From contig JBAZND010000002.1 of the NCBI GenBank assembly GCA_041649415.1, positions 1-64,000 on the forward strand: a stretch of DNA of 64,000 bases, written 5' to 3'. A model generated the notes under the pieces. The model was not told the origin of the DNA and did no database searches. It worked only from the letters and a program-made list of their open reading frames with translations. Below, piece by piece: positions 56,118 to 63,975 of this stretch (its first letter is position 1; every line of letters starts with the position of its first letter). This DNA is from JALOAR01 sp041649415. Its GTDB lineage: Bacteria > Patescibacteriota > Minisyncoccia > UBA6257 > Colwellbacteraceae. Made by a program: the position numbers and the translations under genes.

Positions 56118-56552
56118 ATGAACGATAACGAAAAAAGGGCGCTTGAGTTTATGAAAGCGACTCCTCCGTGCGTTATTGCCACTTCTGACGGAGAAGGAAA
56201 AGTTGAGGCGGCGATGGTTTACGCTTACCCAAATGAAGAGTTTGCGCTCTTTATGTCAACGAATGCCAATTCGAGAAAAATAAAAAACATTAAGAAGAAT
56301 CCACATGTTTCAGTCGTATTTGGCGATGCGGAGAAAATGATAACTGTTCAATTGGATGGGGACTTAAAAATATTGGAGGGGGAAGACGCACGGGCAGCAA
56401 AAGAATTCATAATTACGGAGGATATTACTCAGCGATTGCACGTGGCTAAAGAGCCATCGGCGTTCATGAAATTCAAACCGTTTTGGATGAGATTTTCCGC
56501 TTTTCTCGACGTGCCAGAAACGATATACGAAAAAACCTTTAACGTTTATTAA
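56118..56552 (+). CDS. Pyridoxamine 5'-phosphate oxidase-like flavoprotein
   Basis: 144 aa, split beta-barrel FMN fold: CVIATSDGEGKVEAAMVY, ALFMSTNANSRKIKNIKKNP, VSVVFGD. Usually a flavin reductase/oxidase of unclear substrate; true PNPOx activity cannot be inferred. Extended TGATATAAT (-10 56106-56111) is exactly 6 nt before the ATG. Divergent from the GerMN gene. Confidence 0.82.
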   Translation: MNDNEKRALEFMKATPPCVIATSDGEGKVEAAMVYAYPNEEFALFMSTNANSRKIKNIKKNPHVSVVFGDAEKMITVQLDGDLKILEGEDARAAKEFIITEDITQRLHVAKEPSAFMKFKPFWMRFSAFLDVPETIYEKTFNVY

Positions 56553-56561
56553 TTTTTTAGG

Positions 56562-56834
56562 ATGAAACTTGCGTGGAAAATAGTTTTAATAGCTTTTACG
56601 GCGCTTGCGCTTGCGGGCGTTTTGTGGCTCATATACGTAAAGCGGGTAAATAGTCCATCCGCGCCGAATTTGCCAGCAGAGGAGGAAGTCGCAACACCTC
56701 CAGAAGAAGACGTTTCTTTGAATTTTCTCGAAGAAGAAAATAAAAACAATGATAGCTCGGATATAGGCGAATCGCTTGAAGGATTAGATTTTGGGCAGAT
56801 TGAAGACGAATCAGATCTCATAGACAGGTTGTAG
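56562..56834 (+). CDS. Hypothetical membrane-anchored acidic protein, 90 aa
   Basis: Unrecognised. Transmembrane helix at 5-27 then a Pro/Glu/Asp-rich, probably unstructured tail (EEEVATPPEEDVSL, GQIEDESDLI). Starts 9 nt after the flavoprotein stop with only AGG as SD, so likely the same transcript. Confidence 0.6.
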   Translation: MKLAWKIVLIAFTALALAGVLWLIYVKRVNSPSAPNLPAEEEVATPPEEDVSLNFLEEENKNNDSSDIGESLEGLDFGQIEDESDLIDRL

Positions 56835-56853
56835 ACAATAAGGAGAGTGAGAA

Positions 56854-56884
56854 AAACAGGCGAATAAAATTTGCCTGTTTTGTG
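56854..56884 (+). terminator. Terminator after the 56562 gene
   Basis: AACAGGC/GCCTGTT stem with an inner AAT/ATT pair, then TTGTG; moderate T-tract. Confidence 0.7.
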
Positions 56885-56904
56885 TTCAGAAAGAAGCAAT
56901 GAAT

Positions 56905-56933
56905 TTGACGGAATTATAAAAATATGTTACTTT
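56905..56933 (+). promoter_or_regulatory. Promoter of the 56978-57192 orphan pair
   Basis: TTGACG (56905-56910), 17-nt spacer, TACTTT (56928-56933); leader about 38 nt. Confidence 0.65.
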
Positions 56934-56977
56934 CTTGGAAGCACTAAAAAAATAAATAAGAGGCGGAGGGAGTTTCT

Positions 56978-57163
56978 ATGGCACTCGAAAGCGAAGGGGA
57001 AAGGAAGGACAGGCTTGCAATCCATTTTTACGACTGCCGTTACAACGACATTCTTTGCCCAAACAAGAAAGCGAGGGTGGACCTGCAGGCGGGAGATGAA
57101 GAAAGAAAAAAGAAACTGGAGAATCCCTTTACGCGATTAGAAAGATACAGACAAGATAGGTAA
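56978..57163 (+). CDS. Orphan small protein, 61 aa
   Basis: Unrecognised, highly charged, two Cys (YDCRYNDILC), ends in a basic helix TRLERYRQDR. GGAGG (56965-56969) 8 nt before the ATG. First gene of a pair with 57192. Confidence 0.65.
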   Translation: MALESEGERKDRLAIHFYDCRYNDILCPNKKARVDLQAGDEERKKKLENPFTRLERYRQDR

Positions 57164-57191
57164 TAACAGAATATCTAGGGAGGTAATTTTC

Positions 57192-57656
57192 ATGGCACAT
57201 TTGGTAAGAAGCGATTTTCCCTTAAATGAGATGAAAATCATATCTATTGTTCTAGGGATACTCGGGAAGATTTGCACCCTGATTGAGGACGAATTCAGAA
57301 AGGGTGGCTATCTGGCGTTCGTGGACAAGAAAGGGCTGGCTTTTAAGACGTCTGTGGGAAGTTTTCTGGAAGAGAAAGAGGAAAAAAACAGAAGCTTCTC
57401 ACAAGAAAAAGCGGAAAGAGCTTTCCGGACAGTAATGCCTTCGTTTGAAACCAGAGATCCTGATAATGAAAAATGGGGCGGAGGCATTTTTGCTGGAGAA
57501 TACGGCATAGGCTTTTCGGGACTTCCAGAGCTTGCTGATGAAGCACTTGCGGTATGGCTCGCCGAAGAGCTTAAGCTTATAAGCCATGACGAAGCCGAAG
57601 AGATTACTTCTAAGAGCGGGAGTAATATCTATTACAATCTAAAATATTGCCCCTGA
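57192..57656 (+). CDS. Orphan protein, 154 aa
   Basis: Not firmly recognised. The alternation of helices with GGYLAFVDKKGLAFKTSVG and a final GIGFSGLPELADEALAVWLA faintly recalls the GlcG/HbpS fold, but the match is weak. GGGAGG (57178-57183) 8 nt before the ATG. No promoter in the 28 nt after 56978's stop, so it is the second gene of that transcript. Confidence 0.68.
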   Translation: MAHLVRSDFPLNEMKIISIVLGILGKICTLIEDEFRKGGYLAFVDKKGLAFKTSVGSFLEEKEEKNRSFSQEKAERAFRTVMPSFETRDPDNEKWGGGIFAGEYGIGFSGLPELADEALAVWLAEELKLISHDEAEEITSKSGSNIYYNLKYCP

Positions 57657-57665
57657 ACCTATTTT

Positions 57666-57694
57666 AAAACCGCAGGATATATCTGCGGTTTTTT
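57666..57694 (+). terminator. Terminator of the 56978-57192 transcript
   Basis: AAAACCGCAG/CTGCGGTTTT stem; its T-tract is shared with the next TTGACA. Confidence 0.88.
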
Positions 57695-57721
57695 GACAAA
57701 TTGCTTAATTTATTGTATAAC
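57693..57721 (+). promoter_or_regulatory. Promoter of the DUF218 gene
   Basis: TTGACA (57693-57698), 17-nt spacer, TATAAC (57716-57721); leader about 32 nt. Confidence 0.85.
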
Positions 57722-57759
57722 TCCCGCATCTTTTAAATTTTTAAAAGGAGGCGAAAGTA

Positions 57760-58308
57760 TTGGACGCGGTCATCATACTTGGATATGGATGCGATCCGTG
57801 CGATGCGAATATCCACGGGTATCTGAACTTCATTTCTAGTTGGCTTTATTACAGAATGAGCAGACTTGCCTGTGAGTCAACTCTCGTCATTGTTGCGGGA
57901 GGATACACCCAGCCAAAGAGATTTCCTAAACTTTCCGAGGCAACAATGATGAAAGTGGAACTCGTGGGAAGAGGAGTTCTCTTCAGAATAGAGAAAGAAG
58001 AGAACTCCATAACGACGGTGGAAAATATCAGGAATTCGATTAAGATCGCGAAGGAATGGTCGGTGAACAAAGCGGTCATTATCTGCGATTCAACCAGAAA
58101 GTTTAAAGTCCGAGTTTTCGCGAGAAAATTTCTGAAAGGCAGTCACGCACGTCTCGAGGTGGTAGGGGTTGATTTTAAACGCTCGCTTCTCACGAAATTA
58201 GCCCAGATACCTCTATCTTTTGTAGAGATTCTCGGACTGTGGTTCCCTCTTATTGAAAGGACCGTTATTTCCGCGAAGCGGAAGAGAATAAAGAAAAAGG
58301 ATTACTAA
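57760..58308 (+). CDS. DUF218 (YdcF/SanA/ElyC-like) protein
   Basis: 182 aa. AVIILGYG at the N-terminus, L-V-I-V-A-G-G-Y-T, SEATMMKVELVGRGV, ENSITTVENIRNSIKIAKE and KAVIICDSTRKFKV are the DUF218 pattern; family members act in envelope or polyisoprenoid processes but the reaction is not established. TTG start at 57760 is forced by AAGGAGG (57745-57751), 8 nt upstream; no ATG is in range. Belongs to the SD-type gene class but here with a known family. Confidence 0.78.
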   Translation: MDAVIILGYGCDPCDANIHGYLNFISSWLYYRMSRLACESTLVIVAGGYTQPKRFPKLSEATMMKVELVGRGVLFRIEKEENSITTVENIRNSIKIAKEWSVNKAVIICDSTRKFKVRVFARKFLKGSHARLEVVGVDFKRSLLTKLAQIPLSFVEILGLWFPLIERTVISAKRKRIKKKDY

Positions 58309-58319
58309 TTCCGAATCCA

Positions 58320-58345
58320 AAAACTCGCCATAGTGGCGAGTTTTT
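58320..58345. terminator. Bidirectional terminator between DUF218 and the efflux operon
   Basis: ACTCGCCA/TGGCGAGT stem with T runs on both strands; serves the convergent genes on both sides. Confidence 0.85.
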
Positions 58346-58350
58346 AATAA

Positions 58351-58773
58351 TTACTTTACCTGTATTATGTTCGCGGTTAGGGTATTGTCGGAACCGTTCG
58401 TTCCGGAAATAATTACTGTTTTGCCGACGATTAGTTCGTTTTTGTCCGCTTCCGTCTCCTTGGTTACCTTGGTGTCTTCGCCGATAAGGATTATTTTTGA
58501 ATCGCCGTTTGCCGTTTTGACGGTGATATTCCCGTCGCTAATGGACAAAATCTCGCCGGCGACCATTCCTTCTTGTTGATTGCCGAGTTGTCTATTACCA
58601 AAACCTCCTTCGGGTGCCCCGTTTTGTCCCATATCTCGCGCGGCTCCTATTTTACCGAGAGCTGTGCGGGACAAGTGATTGACGCCATAAGTCTTACCAG
58701 CAAAAAATCCTGCTCCTCCCGAAACTAAGATAGTTAGAATTAACGCGATTGGAATTATGAGTTTTTTATTCAT
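58351..58773 (-). CDS. Membrane-anchored DUF5666-like protein, 140 aa
   Basis: Transmembrane helix at 5-24, Gly/Asn/Gln-rich linker, then a small beta domain (GEILSISDGNITVKTANGD, KVTKETEADKNEL, GKTVIISG) like DUF5666. Start set at the ATG before the hydrophobic helix. Last gene of the sigma-efflux operon; resembles the 62515 protein in layout. Confidence 0.7.
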   Translation of the reverse strand: MNKKLIIPIALILTILVSGGAGFFAGKTYGVNHLSRTALGKIGAARDMGQNGAPEGGFGNRQLGNQQEGMVAGEILSISDGNITVKTANGDSKIILIGEDTKVTKETEADKNELIVGKTVIISGTNGSDNTLTANIIQVK

Positions 58774-58811
58774 TTTGATTCGTTTTAATTGATATTTTTT
58801 TTTGCGATCTT

Positions 58812-60050
58812 TTATTCGTATCTCAACGCTTCTATCGGATTCAGTGCTCCGGCCCGACGCGCCGGATAGTAACCGAACGTAATACCAATAGTCGCCGAGA
58901 CGCCGAAGGAGAGGAGAATGGAAGAGAGGGATACTTTTACGGGAACAATGCCCGAAGAACCGATAATCAGAGAAACGATACAACCGAGAGCGATGCCGAT
59001 TGCTCCGCCCATAAGAGTGAGCACGATGGATTCAAAGAGAAATTGCTTATTGATATCGCCTCTCTTTGCTCCCAGCGCTTTCCGAAGACCGATTTCTTTA
59101 GTTCTCTCGGTAACAGTCGTGAGCATCATATTCATTATTCCGATGCCGCCGACGAGGAGCGAAATGCCCGCGATGGCGGCTAAAAGAAGGGTTAAGGTGT
59201 CCATAACATCCGAAACCATATCCATCAGCTCCGCCTGATTCATGACTGTGAAATCGGCGGAATCGGGGTCTTTGATATTGTGTTCATCGAGCAATATTTT
59301 CGTAACTTCTTCTTGAATGGCAGGTATAACGTTTGCCGAAGCGGCAGCAATACCGATAGTCGAAAGGCTTTCATTGCCGATAAGAATTCGCTGAGCGGCC
59401 GAGAGGGGAACGTAGATAATGTCGTCCTGATTAAGCATCCCACTTGACCCTTTGCTTTCCGTGACGCCGATAACTTTAAACTTGGTTCCTCTTATTTTGA
59501 CGGTTTCGCCCACGGGATTAACGTCCTCGCCGAATAAATCTTCAGCGGTTGTAGACCCAAGCACGGCGACTTTAGAATAATTGGCTATGTTTTGTTCCGA
59601 GAGAAAATCTCCGTATTGCAACTCCACATTTCTGATAATCGCGTATTCTGCGCCGGTTCCGACGACCGAAGTGTTGGTGTTATTGCCTCCGGCCGTAACC
59701 TGGTATCGACTCGTAACTACACCCGTTATGCCCAGGACGTCTTTAAGCTCGTTTTGCAACGTTTCAAGATCGCTCATCTTCAACGAATTAGCCGAGCCCA
59801 TACCGGAAGAAACACGCGAGCCAGATGTCGTGAGCGCGCCGGGCATAACGGTAATGAGGTTTGAGCCGATTGATTCAATTTGCGAAGTGATGGAACTTTC
59901 CGCGCCATTGCCGATGGCAACCATGGTAATCACGGAACTGATACCGATGACGATACCCAAAATAGTAAGTCCCGAGCGGGATTTGTTGCGTCTTAAGGCG
60001 ATACTCGTTTCTTCTAAAATGTCAGATAGTTTCATTTTTATTTTTTCCAA
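58812..60050 (-). CDS. MacB-type ABC transporter permease
   Basis: 412 aa. N-terminal helix region RRNKSRSGLTILGIVIGISSV, a large extracytoplasmic MacB_PCD domain, and a C-terminal FtsX-like membrane domain with ERTKEIGLRKALGAKRGDI. Four transmembrane helices in total. Works with the ATPase whose gene overlaps it by 29 nt and with the adaptor upstream. Substrate unknown. Confidence 0.92.
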   Translation of the reverse strand: MEKIKMKLSDILEETSIALRRNKSRSGLTILGIVIGISSVITMVAIGNGAESSITSQIESIGSNLITVMPGALTTSGSRVSSGMGSANSLKMSDLETLQNELKDVLGITGVVTSRYQVTAGGNNTNTSVVGTGAEYAIIRNVELQYGDFLSEQNIANYSKVAVLGSTTAEDLFGEDVNPVGETVKIRGTKFKVIGVTESKGSSGMLNQDDIIYVPLSAAQRILIGNESLSTIGIAAASANVIPAIQEEVTKILLDEHNIKDPDSADFTVMNQAELMDMVSDVMDTLTLLLAAIAGISLLVGGIGIMNMMLTTVTERTKEIGLRKALGAKRGDINKQFLFESIVLTLMGGAIGIALGCIVSLIIGSSGIVPVKVSLSSILLSFGVSATIGITFGYYPARRAGALNPIEALRYE

Positions 60051-60726
60051 TAATTGGAGCGTCGCTTACGAGACCGTCTTTGATGTGAATAACGCGATTG
60101 GCGCAAGCAGCTACTTCCATTTCGTGAGTGATAACGACGATAGTTCTTTTTTCTTCGGTATTCAGGCGACGGAAGATATTCATCACAGTTTTGCCGGAGA
60201 CGGAATCGAGGTTTCCGGTCGGCTCATCGGCGAGAATGATGCTCGGGTTGTTCACCAAAGCGCGGGCGATAGCGACACGTTGCATCTGTCCGCCGGAAAG
60301 TTGATTTGAGGAATGAGTAAAGTGTTCTTCACTAATCCCCACGGCTTCCAAACACTTTTTAGCGCGTTCCATTCGCCTTTCTTTTTTTTCGTCGGTATAG
60401 ATCAGAGGAAGAGAAACATTTTGGACGGTTGAAGTGCGGGGAAGAAGATTGAAAGATTGGAAGACGAAACCGATTCTTTCTCTTCTGATTTCGGCCAATT
60501 TATCGTCGGGCAATTCCGAAACGTCCGCGCTGTCTAAAAAATATTTGCCTTCAGTTGGGCTATCAAGGCATCCGAGAATGTGCATGATAGTTGATTTACC
60601 GGAGCCCGAGGGCCCCATAATGGCGACGAATTCTCCGTCATCGATTCTGAAGCTTACTCCTTTTAAAACTTCGGTTGAAACGTCTCCGGTCAGGTATGTT
60701 TTTTTAACGTTTTGGATTTCTATCAT
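60022..60726 (-). CDS. MacB-type ABC transporter ATPase
   Basis: 234 aa. Walker A GPSGSGKST near 36-44, Q-loop VFQSFNLLP, signature LSGGQMQRVAIARAL, Walker B IILADEPTGNLD, H-loop VVITHE. LolD/MacB subfamily. Overlaps the permease and the adaptor genes, a tight operon. Confidence 0.94.
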   Translation of the reverse strand: MIEIQNVKKTYLTGDVSTEVLKGVSFRIDDGEFVAIMGPSGSGKSTIMHILGCLDSPTEGKYFLDSADVSELPDDKLAEIRRERIGFVFQSFNLLPRTSTVQNVSLPLIYTDEKKERRMERAKKCLEAVGISEEHFTHSSNQLSGGQMQRVAIARALVNNPSIILADEPTGNLDSVSGKTVMNIFRRLNTEEKRTIVVITHEMEVAACANRVIHIKDGLVSDAPIIGKNKNETI

Positions 60727-62510
60727 CTCATTCTTGGCGCGCTTCCGCCATTGCTGCCGAACATCATCATATTTTGGTTGCCTCCCGACGTGGTTCTGTT
60801 AGTGCGGCCCGCGGAAGAAGAACTACTCGTAACGGTTCTTTCGATAATAACGTCTCCTTCACTTAAACCTGAAAGTATCTCAACGTAATCGTCGTTTTGA
60901 AGACCGATTGTGACCGGAATATTTTCCGGATTAGTCGTAAGCGCGATGGCTATCGAAGCGAGCTCGGAGGGAGGGTTCTTAACAACCGAAACGTAGCTTG
61001 TGTCACCCTGCTTTTTAACGGCATTTGCGGGCACCAAGATGGCGTTCGTTTTGGTTTCGGTAATGATGGTGGCGTTTGCGTTCATACCCGACCTGATTTG
61101 TGCGTTTTCCACATCAAAGGCGATTTTTGCGCCGTAGGAGACAACTCCTTGAGTGGAAGAGCCGACGGCGTCGACTTCGGTAACAATACCGGTAATAGTC
61201 ATATCGTCAATTGCGTCAAAATCTAAGATGGCCTTCTCGCCAGTTTTGACTTTCGCGATATCCACTTCGTTCAAGGAAATTTCGGCGATGCTTTTATCGG
61301 TTACGATTGTTGCAATGGAAGAACCGGAAGAAACGGAATCGGAAGAGACCGAATCAGCATTTTTGATGTTCATTTTGGCAACGGTTCCATCAAAAGGAGC
61401 GCGAATGTAATAATTCGCCAATTTTTCCTTGGCGTCTTCTAAGGCGTTTTCTTTTTGAGAGAGAGAAAGGCGAGCGCTTGAGAGCGCGAGAGCGTCGGGA
61501 CCGTCTTTTAAATCTTTGAGCGCGTCTTCTTTTTCAGCTATTGCGATAATAGCGTCTCGGAGCGCGGTTTTTCTGGTCGCAAGACTCACAAGTTCGGTGT
61601 TAAGCGAGGCGATATAACCGTCGATGGTTCTTAAGTCTGCTGTTATAGAGAGGGGAATGTCCGTATCGCGGTTGTTGAAATCATTTTGGGCAACTATTAA
61701 GAAACTTCTCGCGTTTTGAGCGGCGTTGGATGCGGCTTTTACGGCGGCATAAGCGGAATCTAAGTAATCCAAGAGCTCGTCTTGATCATTCTTGATAGGA
61801 ATAATTAGCTTCGAGGAAACCTCCTTGTATAGATTATCGGCTTTTTTGTAATTAGTATCAGTTGAGATAAGCGTAGTTTCGGCATTCTTTATGTCATTCA
61901 AGACGAAATTCTTGTAATAAGTAAAATTACTTATTCCAAACCCGTTATCCCAGTCATATACTAGGCTGTGAATGTCCGATAGCAGGCCAGGTAGAACGGA
62001 CATCGCGTTTGAGACGGCGTTGTAACCGTTCGTGATTTCTCTCTCAAGGGTATCTTCCGCTTTAAAGACCGCATTTTCGGCCTGCACCAGATCAAGAGCG
62101 TCGGCAGGCTTTGTCGCTTTCTCATAGCTTAATTTTGCGTTTTCAAGACTAAGTTCTGCGTCTCGAACAGCTTTCGCCGCATTTTCATCGTCTATTTGGG
62201 CAATAAGTTGACCCCTTTTTACTTTGTCGCCGACTTTCACGCCCACATAAACCACATCGCCCGAGACTTTGGGCTTGATGTCCACCTGGCTTTCGGCGGT
62301 AACCGTTCCGCTACCGGAGACGCTTACGGAAATGGAATCTTTTAAAGCGGCGGCTAGAACGTATTTGGTTTCATCTCTTCCTCTGGAGATGAATTTGACC
62401 GAAACTATAACGGCAACGACGGCCGCGAAGACAATAGCGGCGGAAAAAACTTTGTGAATCTTCATAAACTTGTGGGCAGCTTTTATAACGAGTTTTATTT
62501 TTTCTTTCAT
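60723..62510 (-). CDS. Efflux periplasmic adaptor (MFP/HlyD family)
   Basis: 595 aa, longer than usual MacA (about 370). Transmembrane anchor near 20-40, lipoyl-like half VDIKPKVSGDVVYVGVKVGD near 82, long coiled coil (about 125-360) rich in A, E, K, D, second lipoyl half YIRAPFDGTVAKM, then beta-barrel domains and a Ser/Arg/Asn-rich tail. The extra length is in the coiled coil. A Gram-positive-like wall without TolC is expected, so the partner is unclear. Confidence 0.88.
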   Translation of the reverse strand: MKEKIKLVIKAAHKFMKIHKVFSAAIVFAAVVAVIVSVKFISRGRDETKYVLAAALKDSISVSVSGSGTVTAESQVDIKPKVSGDVVYVGVKVGDKVKRGQLIAQIDDENAAKAVRDAELSLENAKLSYEKATKPADALDLVQAENAVFKAEDTLEREITNGYNAVSNAMSVLPGLLSDIHSLVYDWDNGFGISNFTYYKNFVLNDIKNAETTLISTDTNYKKADNLYKEVSSKLIIPIKNDQDELLDYLDSAYAAVKAASNAAQNARSFLIVAQNDFNNRDTDIPLSITADLRTIDGYIASLNTELVSLATRKTALRDAIIAIAEKEDALKDLKDGPDALALSSARLSLSQKENALEDAKEKLANYYIRAPFDGTVAKMNIKNADSVSSDSVSSGSSIATIVTDKSIAEISLNEVDIAKVKTGEKAILDFDAIDDMTITGIVTEVDAVGSSTQGVVSYGAKIAFDVENAQIRSGMNANATIITETKTNAILVPANAVKKQGDTSYVSVVKNPPSELASIAIALTTNPENIPVTIGLQNDDYVEILSGLSEGDVIIERTVTSSSSSAGRTNRTTSGGNQNMMMFGSNGGSAPRMR

Positions 62511-62514
62511 ATTT

Positions 62515-62988
62515 TTATTTTATTTTCGGTTCTTGTTCAAAGGGGAGATAGCGGATGAGCCGCGCTTCTATTTCTCCCGGACTGTTGGGTGAACCTATAA
62601 CGACAATTTTATCTTCCATCCGTAGCTCTTCCGGCTTTATGGAATCCCTTAATTTTTTAATCTCGGTCTTGTCTGTTATGAGGACCGAGCGTTCGACATT
62701 TTCCGGCGTTTCAATGGCGATGCGCGGAAGGTTGATGCCAATTATCGTGCCGGTTGCTCCGTGGGCGGAAAAAAACGAGTCGGGAGCCGGAGGCGCCATA
62801 AATGCTCGGCCCGACATTTGTCCGCCGAAAATCATACGAAAGTTGTCTCCAGCGCGATAAGATGTGGATGCTTTGCGGTAGCCAATTCTAATTCCAAGCT
62901 GGAGCACTATCAAAATTCCGATAAATATGCCTACGCCAATCATTATTTTTTTAAAAGTCTTAGACTCGAAAAATTCTTTTATGTTCAT
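62515..62988 (-). CDS. Membrane-anchored DUF5666-like protein, 157 aa
   Basis: One transmembrane helix (about 14-31) then a small beta domain (TGTIIGINLPRIAIETPENV, MEDKIVVIGSPNSPGE). Layout parallels the 58351 protein, so both may be substrates or accessory parts of the efflux system. Sits 5 nt before the adaptor. Confidence 0.65.
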   Translation of the reverse strand: MNIKEFFESKTFKKIMIGVGIFIGILIVLQLGIRIGYRKASTSYRAGDNFRMIFGGQMSGRAFMAPPAPDSFFSAHGATGTIIGINLPRIAIETPENVERSVLITDKTEIKKLRDSIKPEELRMEDKIVVIGSPNSPGEIEARLIRYLPFEQEPKIK

Positions 62989-62994
62989 TGTTTT

Positions 62995-63393
62995 TTATTT
63001 TCTTATGACTATTGCCGGTCTGATGAGATAAATGTTTTTAGCGACCATTGAAACTGACCATAGGGAGGCAAGCGTCAAAACGAGAGTAACGATGAGCTCG
63101 GTTATTGGAACAGTTTCCAAGAGGGCGGCAAAGAATTCAGACCAAGCGGATAAAATAATCCGACTATCTGAAAAAATAAGGGAGAAATATGAACCGAGGC
63201 CGCTTTGGCGAACGGTATTTACCATCCAAATGAAAGCCGACACGGACGATGCGGTAAAGACCAAGCTAAAAATACCGAAAGCAACGGTTTTGAAGACAGC
63301 CGCCCCTTTTTCCTTCTTGGCTATCTCTTTTAATATTTTTTCTCTTAACCCGGAAGGAAGTTTAACCGGAGGTAAAAGAGCAAGATGCTCCAC
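62995..63393 (-). CDS. Possible anti-sigma factor, membrane protein, 132 aa
   Basis: GTG start. A short soluble N-terminus (LPSGLREKILKEIAKKEKG) and two transmembrane helices (about 35-57 and 96-118). No HxxxCxxC zinc motif of ZAS anti-sigmas. Called anti-sigma only because it follows an ECF sigma by 24 nt; direct sequence support is weak. Confidence 0.5.
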   Translation of the reverse strand: MEHLALLPPVKLPSGLREKILKEIAKKEKGAAVFKTVAFGIFSLVFTASSVSAFIWMVNTVRQSGLGSYFSLIFSDSRIILSAWSEFFAALLETVPITELIVTLVLTLASLWSVSMVAKNIYLIRPAIVIRK

Positions 63394-63417
63394 GATAATC
63401 TATACGATTGAGCCCAT

Positions 63418-63975
63418 CTATTTCGGTGCAAGGGCAGGTTTAAGGGCTAAAATGGCCCTTCTATGACGACTTCTCACAGTATTGGGTGAAATACCCAAAA
63501 TGCCGGCAATCTCCTCAAAACTCAAGTCTTCGTCGTATCTTAAGGTTAGTATTTCTCGGTAAATGGGGGATAGAGCGGATACGGCTTTTAGAAGGGGTTC
63601 CGCTTCGTATTTTTGGATGAGAGACTCTTCCGGGGTGGGGCCGTTTCCAATAAGGATATTTTCTATCAACTCCTCGTTTTCGTTTACTATGTCGGAGAAG
63701 GGAACGGTTTTATTTTTCCTCGCTAAATCTACCGCGCAGTTTTTGGCAATCGTGAACAACCACGCTTTGACGTTTCGTTCAGAATTTATTTCTTTCGCGT
63801 TCTTCCAAGCCTTTAGGAAGGTGTCTTGAGCGATATCGGCGGCGTCTTCTTTACTGCCGGTAAGGCGGTAGGCGAAATTATAAACCGGCCTTAGATAGTT
63901 ATTGACAAGGTCAGTAAAGGCCTCACTGGTTTTGGTCACAGGTAATATAAAAGCCTTATAAGAGGAAAAAATCAA
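63418..63975 (-). CDS. ECF-type RNA polymerase sigma factor
   Basis: 185 aa. Region 2: YLRPVYNFAYRLTGSKEDAADIAQDTFLKAW (split: ADIAQDTFLKAW) and WLFTIAKNCAVDLARK; region 4: LSPIYREILTLRYDEDLSFEEIAGILG with helix-turn-helix SPNTVRSRHRRAI. Start uncertain: TTG 63975 or GTG 63939, the latter with a TATATT 4 nt upstream. First gene of the operon that contains the efflux system and two DUF5666-like proteins, so it probably controls them in response to envelope stress (inference). Confidence 0.9.
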   Translation of the reverse strand: MIFSSYKAFILPVTKTSEAFTDLVNNYLRPVYNFAYRLTGSKEDAADIAQDTFLKAWKNAKEINSERNVKAWLFTIAKNCAVDLARKNKTVPFSDIVNENEELIENILIGNGPTPEESLIQKYEAEPLLKAVSALSPIYREILTLRYDEDLSFEEIAGILGISPNTVRSRHRRAILALKPALAPK

